NCBI RefSeq assembly: GCF_008831285.2
Contig: NC_045146.1
Coordinates: forward strand, 18,781,149 to 18,841,148
Direction: 5' to 3'
Source of the DNA: Nymphaea colorata
Lineage: Eukaryota > Streptophyta > Magnoliopsida > Nymphaeales > Nymphaeaceae
Length of the DNA: 60,000 nt
Position 1 is the first letter of the stretch. Each line of letters begins with the position of its first letter. Below are positions 20,196 through 32,148 of the stretch, one piece after another. The notes beneath the pieces are model-generated. The model did no database searches, was not told the origin of the DNA, and worked only from the letters and a program-made list of their open reading frames with translations. A program made the position numbers and the translations under genes.

Positions 20196-21765
20196 ATGAT
20201 GAAGCTGGCCAGTTATGCAATATTTTTAGTCTGTGCTTGGAATTTTGTGTTGCTGCCAACTTTAATGAAATTCTATTTAGGTCAAGTATCTTACTGCCTT
20301 TCCAGCAGCTTCCTTATTAGCTTAAATGCTTCATTTCTAAGTCATGCTCTTCAAGGAAAGATCACCTCGCATCCTTCCAAAGCTTTTGAAGAAGTGATTT
20401 CTTGCATGAAAGCGAACTAGATTTTTGAGAAAGTTCAAGTGGGAATATGAACTGCCAGAACTGCTTCAACTTGCCTATTATGACTTCACAATTAAGAATT
20501 GGGTTTATATTGGAACATACTGTAATGTCTAAAGTCACACTAATTTTGTGAACACTCAATTAACAGATGAGGCAATAGTTTCCTAAAACTTCTTCTTTTT
20601 TCCTGAAATTATTAGTGAACATTTTATCTAATTTTGTTGAAGATAAACTGCCAATGTGATTCTTGCAGTTGCATGTGACCAAGTGCTACTGGGTATCTTT
20701 TTTTGCTTCCAGAGTCGTTTGATATAGTTAATTTAATGCATGATTCTTCCTAACAATTCATTAATTTGGACTGCACCATTGTACTCTTATGCATTTTCTT
20801 CGGTTTGGTGTTCTTGGTTCTCTAATTTGAGGATTCTACCTTGCCATCAACAGATCTACTGTAAAGTACAACTACAGAAATTAGTGTGAAGCTTTAGCAC
20901 AATGGTTGCCTAAAACTTCTTTTTTCCTGAAATTATTAGTGAACATTTTATCTAATTTTGTTGAAGATAAGCTGCCATTGTAATTCTTGCAGTTGCATGT
21001 GGACAGGTGCTATTGGGTATCTTTTTTGCTTCCAGATTCGTTTGATGAAGTTAATTTAATGCACGATTCTTCCTAACAATTCATTAATTTGGACTGCACC
21101 ATTGTACTGTTATGCATTTTCTTCGGTTTGGTGTTCTTGGTTCTCTAATTTGAAGAGTCTACCTTGCCATCAACAGATCTACTGCAAAGTACAACTACTA
21201 AAAATTATGTCAGCACGTCAATTTTACTTTTCGTTTCAATAAAATTTTAAAAGTAATCCTATAAAATTTGAATCATGTCGCTGCTGATCCAGTCGACACT
21301 TTGTCATGATTCCCATAATGGACGTTCAATTTTCGTCTATCCTTGTCAGGTTTTATGAATCTAAGTTTCGAACCAATAGTTCGGTTCACCAGCATAAATT
21401 CATCCCCAAAGATAAGGACCAATTGAATTAAAAGAAACTGAGTGCCAAAATTTACGGAAAAAGAAGTTTTATCTACTGCCAAGTTGAAGCAGTTGTGTCA
21501 GTTCATATTCCCACTTGAACTTTCTCAAAATTCTAGTTCACTTTCGTGCAACAAATCACTTCTTCAAAAGCTTTGTAAGGATGTGAGGCAATCTTTGCTT
21601 GATGAGCATGAGTTAGAAATGAAGTATTTAAGCTAATAAGGAAGTTTCTGGAAAGGCATTAAGATACTTGACCTAAATAGAATTTCATTAAAGTTGGCAG
21701 CAACGCAAAATTGCAAAGACAGACTAAAAATATTGCATAAGTGGCCAGATTACATCATGGCAGTT
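20196..21765. repeat. Duplication block P, copy 2, bounded by inverted arms
   Basis: The arms 20196-20477 and 21479-21765 are inverted copies of each other; ttatgcaatatttttagtc near 20212 pairs with gactaaaaatattgcataa near 21722. Between them lie two tandem copies of the membrane-protein exon and, at 21273-21482, a minus-strand frame (LLIQLVLIFGDEFMLVNRTI) that matches 9620-9790 in the opposite orientation. The block is therefore an inverted relative of 9560-10440. Confidence 0.75.
20580..21227 (+). repeat. Two tandem copies (~324 bp) of the membrane-protein exon
   Basis: cctgaaattattagtgaac occurs at 20602 and 20926. Each unit has an intron-like stretch, then a coding-like part (ILAVAC ... 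with the wording FDEVNLMHDSSY and CTIVLLCIFFGLVFLVL) with small indels. Neither copy is open throughout. The protein is unidentified; a hydrophobic C-terminus is evident. Confidence 0.7.
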
Positions 21766-22315
21766 TCACTCGTTCTCTATTGATGAAGCTGGTTATATGC
21801 ATAGGCTTGTGCACGACAACTACCCTTACAAATGGGTAAGGCAACATATCATGCATGGGGGATTTGCAAGGTTTGTGAAGAGAATTTCCTTGTATTTGAT
21901 AATCCATTTTGTTTTCCTTTCTCTTGTCTTTTATTTTTCTTGTTTCCGCCCAATTAGTGAAAAATTACTATTTTAATTTACTATTTGCTACTTTTATGAG
22001 GTCTGTCTTAAGACAATGAAAACAACTGATTAGTCTTTAAACTATAAAAACCACAAGGATATTAACATCTAAAACAAAATAATTTGGCATTCCCAAATTG
22101 CAACTCTCCTTGCCTCGTAATGATCAAATCATGAGATATAAGCATAGGCTTCTGCAATGTGAATTGAAACCAAATGGAAACCATTTTCTGAATTTCTTGC
22201 CCAAACCACTACTCTTAACCAAGCAAGTTGAACGATCATATATAAAATGTTTGAATCTTCTAATCATAAGAAAATGAGTTTTGTCCATAAAATATCAAAA
22301 ATGTAAGTTGACGTG
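21766..22315. other. Spacer, no gene recognised
   Basis: A frame without start at about 21778-21890 (reading AGYMHRLVHDNYPYKWVRQ) could be a decayed exon, but I cannot assign it. Confidence 0.3.
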
Positions 22316-22435
22316 AGACAGCATGCTGACTAACCAACATAACGCTGCAATATCATTTGAAAACAAACTAACAATTACATAACCAAGAACTCCAAGCCAA
22401 TTTGCACAAGGCAAAAACTGGGACCCAACCATCTG

Positions 22436-23077
22436 TCAAAATTTAATTCGGCAGTCAGCGATCGTAGACAAGTCGGATCGGCAGGTTGGGCAGGAGTAAG
22501 TTCCACGGAACAACCACTTGAAAAGACAAAAACGATGGTAAGTATGGTGGCATGTGGTGACGGCAATATGTTCAGTCGAGTCGAACTCTTCACAGCATAT
22601 GGCACAGACATCATCTCCAAGGTGCTCGAGGAGCCGATCGCAGCCATGTTTGCCAGTAGGTTTACCAGCCTCTTCATCACTTATCTCTATCGTGCATTCT
22701 ACATGCATCTCTATGAAGACAGTCCAAAGAGATGGGTTGTCGTTCCTGACCACTGCCATCTTTCTCATAATGATTCTAGCAACCTCAGTTTTTGCCTTCT
22801 CTGCAGCCTCGGGATCCATATCCATGTCAACGTGGAGGGTATTGTAGGCCAGTTGCTCCACATAACTAACATCACAAATTTGCGTAGAATACCTGGTGAC
22901 GATCTTCAGCTCATAGCAGCATTGGCTCTTTGTCGCCTTACCATCTTCCCCAATGACGTTCAACGTATCTTCCAGGAAGAACCCTATATCTACTTGGAAC
23001 CCACTGCTTGCTGGGTGATTAGCTTCAGGGGGCTTCATTTTTGCAATGGTGCCGCTCACTTTGATGTCAATCTCCAT
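22436..23077 (-). CDS. RING-H2 zinc-finger protein, intact, 213 residues
   Basis: This single open frame has no introns. ATG at 23077 (MEIDIKV) is chosen because the same ATG and context recur in the sister copies; extending further upstream would need a non-ATG start. Residues 1-150 have no recognised domain, but include an acidic and Ala/Glu-rich stretch (MDMDPEAAEKAKTEVA, 85-100) likely to be helical. A RING-H2 finger follows: Cys158 and Cys161, Cys176, His178, His181, Cys184, Cys196 and Cys199, spaced as C-x2-C-x14-C-x-H-x2-H-x2-C-x11-C-x2-C. RING-H2 proteins usually act as E3 ubiquitin ligases; that role here is inferred from the finger. No signal peptide or membrane segment is seen. The gene is the only intact member of at least six relatives in this window, and it has its own TATA box. 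It could still be a recent pseudogene without expression. Confidence 0.75.
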   Translation of the reverse strand: MEIDIKVSGTIAKMKPPEANHPASSGFQVDIGFFLEDTLNVIGEDGKATKSQCCYELKIVTRYSTQICDVSYVEQLAYNTLHVDMDMDPEAAEKAKTEVARIIMRKMAVVRNDNPSLWTVFIEMHVECTIEISDEEAGKPTGKHGCDRLLEHLGDDVCAICCEEFDSTEHIAVTTCHHTYHRFCLFKWLFRGTYSCPTCRSDLSTIADCRIKF

Positions 23078-23175
23078 CTCCCTCTTTGGAAGAAAGAAAT
23101 GGTGGGCAGACAAGGTCTCTTGTTTTTTTTTTCTTCTTTTATTGGGGTGAGGACATTGGACTCCCTCAGGCCTGG

Positions 23176-23183
23176 TATTTATA
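23176..23183 (-). promoter_or_regulatory. TATA box of the intact RING-H2 gene
   Basis: TATAAATA on the minus strand, about 100 bp upstream of the ATG. The box is kept in copies at 12115, 32995, 42709, 46991 and 56310. It is damaged (TATAAATA to GATAAATA) in the copy at 44445-44452. Confidence 0.65.
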
Positions 23184-24300
23184 GTCTTAAGCCATTATGA
23201 CTAAATTAATAAGTGGAGATGCCTTCGACGTTTTTATTATTAACTTGCCAATTTGCACGTTAGGTTTAGATGAAAATAACAAATATGGATGTGGTTTAGA
23301 CCATAGTCATAAAAATTGTGTGTGTGTGTGTGTTAATTTTAAATATGCAAAAAACACAAAAAACAAGTCAGTGATTTTAATTTTGAAAACCCACCATTTT
23401 TGGAAAAAAGCCAAAATGAAAAAGATGTGTTTTAATTGGTTTTTCATCTACTTTAATGACAAATTGCTTGTTTTCAATTTTTTTATTTTTATTTGTTGTT
23501 TATTCGTTCAGTTTTTTGATGTTGCGATTATTAGTTTCTTACATATTTAAATTTTCCCTAATTTTATGTTGTGAAATAGCCTCTGATTTTTGTGCATATT
23601 TTTTTTAAGAAATCGATTTTTATCCTAGATAAATTTCCTGAGACACCATCGAAATCTGAATAGGGACACTCACTAGATGTCGGTGGCCATACATGAGTCT
23701 CTCTCTCTCTCTTGGCCATTGTCCATTGATATTTTTTATGTACAGTTGCTGCGTGAGAGCAGTCCCATTCTTCTCTTATTTTTTTATTTTTTCCTCCACA
23801 CTGCTAATGGGGAACCCTTTTGAATGCTTTTCCCACTCTTAAGTGCTAGCGCGGATGATACCTTTCCTAGATTTTCTTTTCGTTTGGAATTTCTAGCTCC
23901 TCCTCAGCATCGAGTTCATGTTTAGTGTATCTTCTTTTTACCATCTGGATTTTAGTCTTTACATTTTGTTTGGGTAGAGATGATGACGGTGAATACGCAC
24001 TAAAATTTGACCTCAATGAAGTGAATGTGCAATTGGTAGTGGGTGGAAATGCACCAAGTTTTGAGAGAAGAACTTAATTATGCTTATGTGTGCAAGTGGA
24101 GAGATTTTTTTTTTAAAAAAGGGGGGCCCATTAAATCATTAGTTATATGTTGGTCATTTATTAGTAGAAGTTTCATATTTCATGTTTTGATATTCAAGAA
24201 AGATGCAATTTTTCTTGTCTTACTTTTTGAATTTGGCGCTACCTGAGTTCACATTGTCAAATTACTGCTTTTGATTAACCGATAATGTCAAATATTCCAC

Positions 24301-24304
<4 letters not shown>

Positions 24305-24345
<41 letters not shown>
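24305..24345. repeat. (TA)n microsatellite
   Basis: About 20 TA units at the boundary between block U copy 2 and the inverted block K copy. Confidence 0.95.
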
Positions 24346-24346
<1 letters not shown>

Positions 24347-24349
24347 TTC

Positions 24350-24900
24350 AAAACAAAAGTTCTTGCATGTCTTGAAAGAGTTGAATGGCAGTCCTAACTA
24401 AATGGGTAATGAACGTGAATATATCCAATGATATACGGTCCGATTTGATTGAAACAACACAAGCTTATTATGCGATCTGAGATTGCTACGAACTTAAGGA
24501 ACGACTTAAAGATAAAGGGGATCCTTCCCGAAATTTCCTGTTCTACAGTTTTAGTAGCTGAAGAGTCGGATTTTGAAACAATCGCCAATTTAATGGTAAA
24601 TCAAAACTATCTTACCATAACTTTTGATTAGTTTTTTGTGTTTGAGCTTTAAAACTCATGCAAACTAAATCACTTAAATTAGAGTCTTTAAAAACTTCTC
24701 TCTTAGGGGATGACACAATGGTCAGACTTGAGACTATAGGCAACCTGTTCCTGCTTCGAACTTTCGTGGTGTCAACTTTCTGTACTGCAAAACTGATATG
24801 CAAAGTAAAGCATAGCGGGGATGCCATCCCAAGGCAACAAAAGTAGCCCTGGGGAGGGAGGGAGAGGGGGGCTTCCGCATTCACGAGTATTGGAATTTTC
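24350..24900. repeat. Duplication block K, copy 2 (inverted)
   Basis: Reverse complement of parts of 8250-8745 and 33590-34020. It keeps the conserved frame on the plus strand at about 24470-24610, reading ATNLRNDLKIKGILPEI and then LVAEESDFETIANLMVN. The three copies agree in this frame better than outside it, which suggests a former exon. Protein family unknown. Confidence 0.7.
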
Positions 24901-24954
24901 TCCGGCACATCCGATAGTCCTCAAAAAAATTTCTAATTTACTATAAATCAACAG

Positions 24955-26025
24955 TATTGGAATCTTTTAAGTTGTTTTTCTTGTAAACTCGATCATACAA
25001 ATAGATGCAAAATATATGAAAATATAAGAATAGATGTAACATCTTTCAAGATTCTATTCTCGTGAAAATTAGATTTTATGATCTGAAAAGACTGAGAGTT
25101 AAAAGTTACATATCACTTTCTCTCGAGTCATACAAGTGCTAACATTGGTGCTTGCATCAATACGGTCAGGATTTATAAAAAAAAAAAAAACAGCACCAGA
25201 TCTGCTTAGGAACCAGGAGGCACTAAGAGAGAGAGAGAAATGGAATTTGTGTTGAAAATTAAGTTAGTTAATCAATATGAAAGTTGGTAAAAATCAGACT
25301 ACTTGGGTAAAAGACAAAAACAAGAGCCATAAAATTAATTATTAAAAGAACTTTTTATAATTTAACCTTATCGATATGATCTTAAGAGCAATATGACAAG
25401 AAACATATATTAAGTTAGTTTTTTTTTTAGTTAAATAATGTTTTTTAATAATAAAAAATGAACATCTCTTATAACATCAAAATTTTGATAGTAGAAAAAT
25501 CAATTGTTTCATAACTTAAATTAAAGCATGATTGATATTAAATCAGTTGTTTCGTAACTCTAATACTTTTTTCATCGGTTTAATTTTGGCTTTTCTTTTA
25601 AAACAAGGTAAACGAATGAGCCAAAAATTATTAAAATCTTTTCTGAATATATTTTCTCCTTTTATGTTGATTATAATACGTGGATTTCATATATTTTGTT
25701 TTATTTTCTTTGTGACGTAGAGTTTTGCTATATTTTAGAAATTTTGGGCTTCACCAGGCGTCTATCGATTATTCATAGTTTAATAAAAAGGGAGATACTA
25801 ATGATAGGACAATCTTTACATGTCTTATAGTTTCATGTATAATGTCCAAAAGAAGAAAAACAAAAATCTTAAACCACTCGTTGGTAACCCGAAACATCAC
25901 GTCAGACTGCTCCTGGAATTTTTGAATTTCTGATCAATAATAAAAAAAAATTAAGTTGGTTTTTAACCAAGCAAAGTGCATGAATCTATTAGTGGCAATG
26001 AGACGAAACAAAAATGCAAATCGCA
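24955..26025 (-). repeat. Inverted copy of 6250-7325
   Basis: AT-rich non-coding DNA matching 6250-7325 in reverse complement, including the stretch atgtaacatctttcaaga. It follows block K in inverted order, so the segments at 6.25-8.9 kb and 24.3-26.0 kb are two copies of one ancestral order (with a spacer lost), turned around. Confidence 0.8.
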
Positions 26026-26920
26026 TGTCATTGTCAAATTACTTCAGTACATTTTGACGAAAACTTTCTATTTGTATAAATTGGTTGTTTGCAAACATGT
26101 GCTTGTTCTTGGCGGGTTAAGTGTTTCTTGAATTATTGTCCTCAACCAAAAATTTCTAATTCTGCCGCCAGTTTTGATAACAATAATACAATGAGACCTA
26201 TTGATAATGAACCTTATATGGTGTCCTTGTTGGTCTTCCTCGATCTTCTCAAATTTAAAAGGTTTCTAAAAGAACGGAAAGTTGCGTCCAATTGATGTGT
26301 GTTTGATTGGTGTCGGAGTCAAAAATCGGTTGACTGCATCGAAGCACACACTTTCACACTGCCTTTTTGCAGATTTCCATTTGTCTTTTTCTTTGGCCTT
26401 TTTTTTTTTTACTACGACAAGAAGAATAGTTGGCAGTTATTAGGAAACAAAACTTATGGTGATGGGTTATAAATATGTAAGTTCATAGTTGAAAGATAGC
26501 ACTAATACGAAAATATGTAAACTTGTGGTTGAAAAAGGCACTGATGGCTAAGTACATATAACAATGCCATTTGCCTAACCAATATGAAATGGGTTCGTCT
26601 AGCAAACATTATTTCCCTTATGTGGAGGAATGGAAATAATTTTTATAAGCCAACCTCGAGAAATTTGGTGCACAGGAGGAAATTCCAATGATCGAGTGAA
26701 GGCCAAAGCTCCTCCTCTAGTGAATTGTTTAGAGACCAAGTATCCAAGCTGATCAGCACTTGGATACCGGGGAGTTTTCTTACTATATGTATTGTTCGCT
26801 GTCATTTCTACTAAGATTTCGCCTCTACGGATCCTAGATTTGTCATAATATCATTGGTGGCCCTTTCTCATGAATGAGGTGGTCCATTCATAATTGCTAA
26901 ATTTGTTCCTCTTACTATTT

Positions 26921-26970
<50 letters not shown>

Positions 26971-29900
26971 TAAATGGTGACTTGACTTTTCACAACCATT
27001 TACTCAGAACCACTTGAGATTATTCATGAGGGATGACTAAAAGAAAAAACAAGAAGAAAAAGGTGATGGCAATTTTCATCGTATGGTATTAATTCACACT
27101 TTCTTTTCTTTATTTTCTTCTTAACCATCCATCAGTTTCAAATTGAGGACGCTAATTAGATGGCCTAATAATGATGATAATAATAATTCAACAGCAGATC
27201 ACAACATCTCAAATCTGATGTTCACCAATTGGCCAACTACAACGTCGCTTGTTTTCATGAGCGACCCTGCTCATGTAAATTAGAGCTAGCATGCGTCAGT
27301 GAAAGTTAGGCCCATGCCTTCGTTCTTTCAATTGAACCGCCACAAGAAATTAGTAATACCGGGATATCATATATTTGTTTAACCAATGGATATCAAAGCA
27401 ACATTTTATGATACGATACCCCTTTGAAGCTCAAATTGGAAGCCCCGCTTTTATTAATTACTCGATCAACACTGTTTTAAGACGTATTGTAGCAATATTT
27501 TAGTCCACTTCATGACTTAGTTGTTACTTCCCTATTTTTCAATAAGAGTGATGCAAATGCCTTCCCAGAGCTGTACTGACCGGCCTCTGTCCTTAGTTAA
27601 TCCTTGGTTCACTTTCATGTAAGGGTGGACGCTGCAACATGGGCACGTGTTAGCAGTTAAAAGATGCACTTTATGGCGTCTAGCAATCCTTTTTTATATA
27701 CTGCAGAAAACTGATTTTCTTTTTTCGTTAATAAGCAGAGCGGTCATTTTTATTTATAGTATTCTCAAATATGAGATTTGCTATGGGATGGATTTAAATC
27801 TAGTGATAAAGCTAGTAATCAGGGCACAGCAGCTTCACGCTCAAGGGGTCTAACGCTTGAATTCCATGGTCATTGTCACTCTGATGTGTTACTCTTCGGA
27901 AAGATATAAATAGTAACAAACGTGGTATTCAAGTTAAAAGGAAATACTGTGAGGTCCACTCTGGCTTTGAAATAAGCGAAGTTTTGAAAATTTAAAGGTA
28001 TGGTGTTAGGGGTTTATGCGGAAAGCGGTTTTCCCTCAGTTTCGTTTAGTCCAATGACAACGATTACTTACAGCAAACATTGCACTGGCTTGGGTGTATT
28101 ACTTTGATAAAACATGTTTTTTCTGCTTAATTTTTTTTTTTGGGGTGGGCAAAACTTCTGCAGGGGAAGGGGATAGGCTTCATCCTTTATTAGCAGAAAA
28201 AAGATATTTACCTCGCAATAACATGGGAGCCATAGGTCTCTAAGGTAACTCAAACCCACAAAGAACAGGTACACATCATCCCCATTTCATGTTCATTTCA
28301 TTAAATGAGAGGGATTCTGGTGTGTTAGCAACAAAACTGCAGACCTCCGGTGCCGAAAAATCACAGTTGAATTCTATTTGTTGTAGACTGCAGCCATAAA
28401 GAAACAAAATTGGTCTTGCAGGTTGTGTATGCCAGTTGAAACTCTGTGAAGATAGCGTAGCCATCTTCTGTTGTTACATTGAAAAATAGCAGGAATGGAA
28501 GCATTCCACCTGCTGTCCACTGCTTTCAAACATTTGTCAAGCACCAATTTTCAATGTGTGAGTTTAGATCATCTTCCCATCTGCTGATGCCATAGGTAAT
28601 GTCCCCTGGGTGTGCCTTAACCAGCCCAGCAACGCCTTTTTATCCTTTTTCCTGCAGAAGACGATGTGAACTCCAATATGTTCTTGGATAGAACAGTTCC
28701 ATTACCATAAGGGACCCCATAGTCCAGTCCCCAATCTTTATCATTTTTCTTTTATCAGTTCATTTCATGTCTGCAAAGTTTTTGATTTCCTCATATCTTA
28801 GATTGAGGTGACGTAAGAACTTAGGATATTAGACATTCCTAGTTTTTTTGTACCCCTGATTTATTACAAGGTTATAAAACCCAAGTATGGTAAATGCAAG
28901 GATTATGCTACATTTAGAATTGTAATCTTTGTTGTCTTGAAATTTGCAAATCACAAATCAGTCCCCCATCCTGTCTGGCTTGAGATCCATAAATAAAAAG
29001 AATAACACACTCAAATCCGCATCAGAACAACAGACTGCTTTCATGAGGCAAAAGGATAATTTATCAGCTCATGTGTCTTGGATCTTAGTATTTAAACCTA
29101 CTATCCAACAAGAGAGCCGAAGCCTCTTTCCCTCCCCTCATCCCTTCAAGTACCAGCCTGCTTTAGGTGTTTTGAAGTGATGTTTCAACTATGCTTCAAC
29201 TTGCATATTGTGTCCACTCTTTTTTACATCTATGACTTTTTTACATCACATCGATGTAACATGAAACTTTACTTAACTAGGCTTCCTCTCCATATGGGTC
29301 AGTGCTTTGCGGGTGATGGGCCAGGTTAAGTCAGTTCAAGTTTTGGGAGTGTGAACCTAACCCAAGTCAAAGGTTTTTAGGAAGTAAATTATGAAGAACA
29401 TAAGCTAAACCCGATGGAGAAGGTTATGCGATTGTGGCTGGACATGTGAGACTACCAAAATGCCCCTGTATTTTGAAAAAGAGAACTTAAGTTCTAAATA
29501 CAAAAAGGAAAAAAGCTTTCTTTGAACAAAACAACAGAAATGCCTCTTTTTAAAATTGATCAAAATGCCCCTTACATAGTAATGAGGTCATCAAACACAG
29601 GCATATGTGAAAAAATTGAAGTTCCAATTGGACAGTAGATATAAGTTATGCTTGTGCAGTGAAGAGAACGTCCAACATAATAAGGGCGAAGAGTCACTAA
29701 AATCAATATAAGGGTGTTCTATTTGAATGTGGCTTTCTTCAGTTTAACATGCTTACCATGGTGCTTTCTGTGCTTTAGCACCACTGGTTTGTTCTCATGT
29801 ACATGGATTATGTTGAGTTGCTTTTTGCCTTTGGATGCTTTCATCTTCTTTGACAACCAAAGTGAACTTCCCATATTAAGGTCACCATTCAAAGGCCTGA

Positions 29901-30297
29901 TCCCCTTGATTGCATAGCTTCCTATTAGTGGGTGTTTCACTTGAGAGGATCAGTGGCCCAGCGTTCTAGTTATCTTTTCTTTGTAAAATCATGGAATACT
30001 ATGTCACAAAGGTGTGGGTACAAGCACCGAGATCTAGGTGCGGGAATGACAATTTTAGATTAAAGCATAATGTTAAGTAAAAAAGTACTACAAATAAAAC
30101 AGGTTATGCTAATGAACAGTAAACTGCAAAAATAGAATGAAAACTGAGTAACAAACAAGCTGAATCAAGAATTATGAGTAAGTCATTTGAATCGGTTCGA
30201 TTCAAAAAGTACCCAAGTGTGTCTCTGTACCCATGTTGTCATGTTTGTACAGCGACATGAGTACGTACCCATGTGACTTAGGTGGAAGAGGATCAAC
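26026..30297. other. 4.3 kb without recognised gene
   Basis: I see no supported coding region. A TA microsatellite lies at 26924-26965. Minus-strand wording near 28690-28550 (GDITYGISRWEDDLN) could be a decayed exon, but I cannot assign it. A frame at 29719-29940 (minus) is Lys-rich, with no motif. This is the longest part of the first 50 kb outside the transposon at 35.5-41.4 kb that shows no copy elsewhere in the window. Confidence 0.45.
26924..26965. repeat. (TA)n microsatellite
   Basis: About 21 TA units. Confidence 0.95.
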
Positions 30298-30697
30298 TAC
30301 AACAAACTTAACATAAATTTTCATTTGGGCATTCACCTTCTTTATCATGTTCTCTGAAAAGGAGTTCATACTAATTCCAAGTTGTACAATGCTGGCTCAG
30401 CATTTGCTTAGAACGGCTCACTGGAGGCCAGCTACATCTATGATTGTCTCTTAATACAACTTCAACTAAATCATGCTGCGAAAGTTATATTAACATTTAC
30501 AACAAACTTAACATAAATTTTCATTTGGGCATTCACCTTCTTTATCATGTTCTCTGAAAAGGAGTTCATACTAATTCCAAGTTGTACAACGCTGGCTCAG
30601 CATTTGCTTAGAACGGCTCACTGGAGGCCAGCTACATCTATGATTGTCTCTTAATACAACTTCAACTAAATCATGCTGCGAAAGTTATATTAACCTT
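30298..30697 (+). repeat. 200-bp tandem duplication
   Basis: Two adjacent copies with a period of exactly 200 bp: aacaaacttaacataaat at 30301 and 30501, aaagttatattaac at 30481 and 30681. They are nearly identical (for example tgtacaatgc against tgtacaacgc), so the duplication is recent. Non-coding. Confidence 0.95.
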
Positions 30698-30744
30698 CTA
30701 AATATTTTAACAAGAATAATGAACGCTTTTAAACTTAAAAGGAT

Positions 30745-31520
30745 GATATAGGTAATGACGAAAATCTTTATGAGAGGACGGTATTCAATTTACAGTTTGT
30801 GTCTGATAGTTTTAAATAAAATTGTCTGAACCGGGAAACTATAAAACATAAAACCATGATCATTACGAGTCAATTACCAAATGACGCCCGCTGATTCGAT
30901 GGAAGCCTAGTGAGGATCATATCGTATAAGGTGGAGTTATTTTTGTTCAACTGTCGACCTTCTCTTAATTGAAGATTTGGCCTCAACGCTTCTTATGATA
31001 GTGATATTGGGCCTCAGATTTATATGAAATTCTAAATAGAGACCTATGGTAAGTTTAAGGATTAACGAAAGATGAACATTGATCACATCTCCATGTTCGA
31101 TCTCAACCATTTCATACATTACCAGAATGATTATAAATTGGAAAAGGTAGCACACTTCATCAGCGAGTAGTTTGGAAATTTCAGTGTTCTAATTCGAAGT
31201 AACTGTGTAGGTAAATCTCCTTAGGCTGACTAGATTATTTTTCATGCCAATGCATGAACACAAGTATACCTTTCTCCTCACCATTTCAAGGAATTTCTAA
31301 ATTCATATGCAATTAATTGTTCTTCGTTCTTTAAAATTTCCATGTTACTTTCTGTTCTCGCAACAACAAAAAATTCAGGAGCCGGTAGCAGGTGGAACTT
31401 ACATACCCCGCCATGATCTACCTATATCACTAACCCTCGAAGGATCCACGCAACGCTTGCCAGCATTTTACACTTCAACCCCAATAGCCACAGCCCTTGA
31501 GCTTTCTGCCAAAGAAAAGG
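30745..31520 (+). repeat. Duplication block X, copy 1, with an unidentified exon
   Basis: It matches 51385-52130 and 55645-55872, both inverted. At 31378-31520 a coding-like segment after an AG acceptor reads GTYIPRHDLPISLTLEGSTQ and then YTSTPIATALELSAKEK. The same reading frame is preserved in the inverted copy with mostly single-residue changes. I do not recognise the protein; it may be a captured exon. Confidence 0.7.
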
Positions 31521-32148
31521 TTAATGGCAGAGATTCAAAGAACTGAATCGGACATTCTTTGCATAGTTTTATGAGATTGAGCGGGAATACCAAGTTGAAG
31601 GACTCCACGTAAAGCAAGCTCTGATGTTGGAATCAAGGGAAAGAGGGGCCTTTGTCTCCCACTCCGATGGTTGAATTTAGAAGACTAAGACAAACATGTT
31701 TTGTCTTTATTAATGGTCATAGTATGCACCACAATCTTTTTTATTTTCATTTGTTATTATGGAAATGTTATGCAACAAGAAATTAAGTTATTTCTCGTTT
31801 TATTCTTTACAGAGAAAATAGTCGATATTCACTATTAACAGCCAACTCAGCAGGAATAAACTGATAACTGTTCGAATTAATTTAAAAAACCCTGGCTGTC
31901 TTTCTAGCAATATTTGGAAGTATTTTTTTTTGTTATCAAATTGTTAATTGTTCTGATACTTCGTAAGTATAATCGAGTGATCAAGGTGCTCAAAAAACTC
32001 GGATAGAGACCAGAAGCATGACGAAGTGCATGCATGCAATGGTGTGATATCGAAAATAGTCTAGTACTCACTTGGAATTACTGATGCACAGAGCCAACTC
32101 AACTTTTACCTATGTAAGCTCGACTCGATAAAACTTACAAAGTATCAG
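31521..32148. other. Spacer, nothing recognised
   Basis: No open frame of interest and no repeat match noticed. Confidence 0.4.

Larger units (their letters stand above)
22316..24295. repeat. Duplication block U, copy 2 (contains the intact RING gene)
   Basis: This is the most complete copy of block U. It holds the 3' flank with aaccaagaactccaagcc, the intact RING-H2 gene on the minus strand, a TATA box, a GT run (23317-23334), a CT run (23697-23711), and the distal conserved segment to about 24280. Confidence 0.85.

Noticed and set aside
22535-23200. 221-codon open frame on the plus strand opposite the RING gene
   Set aside because: It is the antisense shadow of the intact RING-H2 gene; no independent motif, and the same shadow appears in the decayed copies with breaks in different places.
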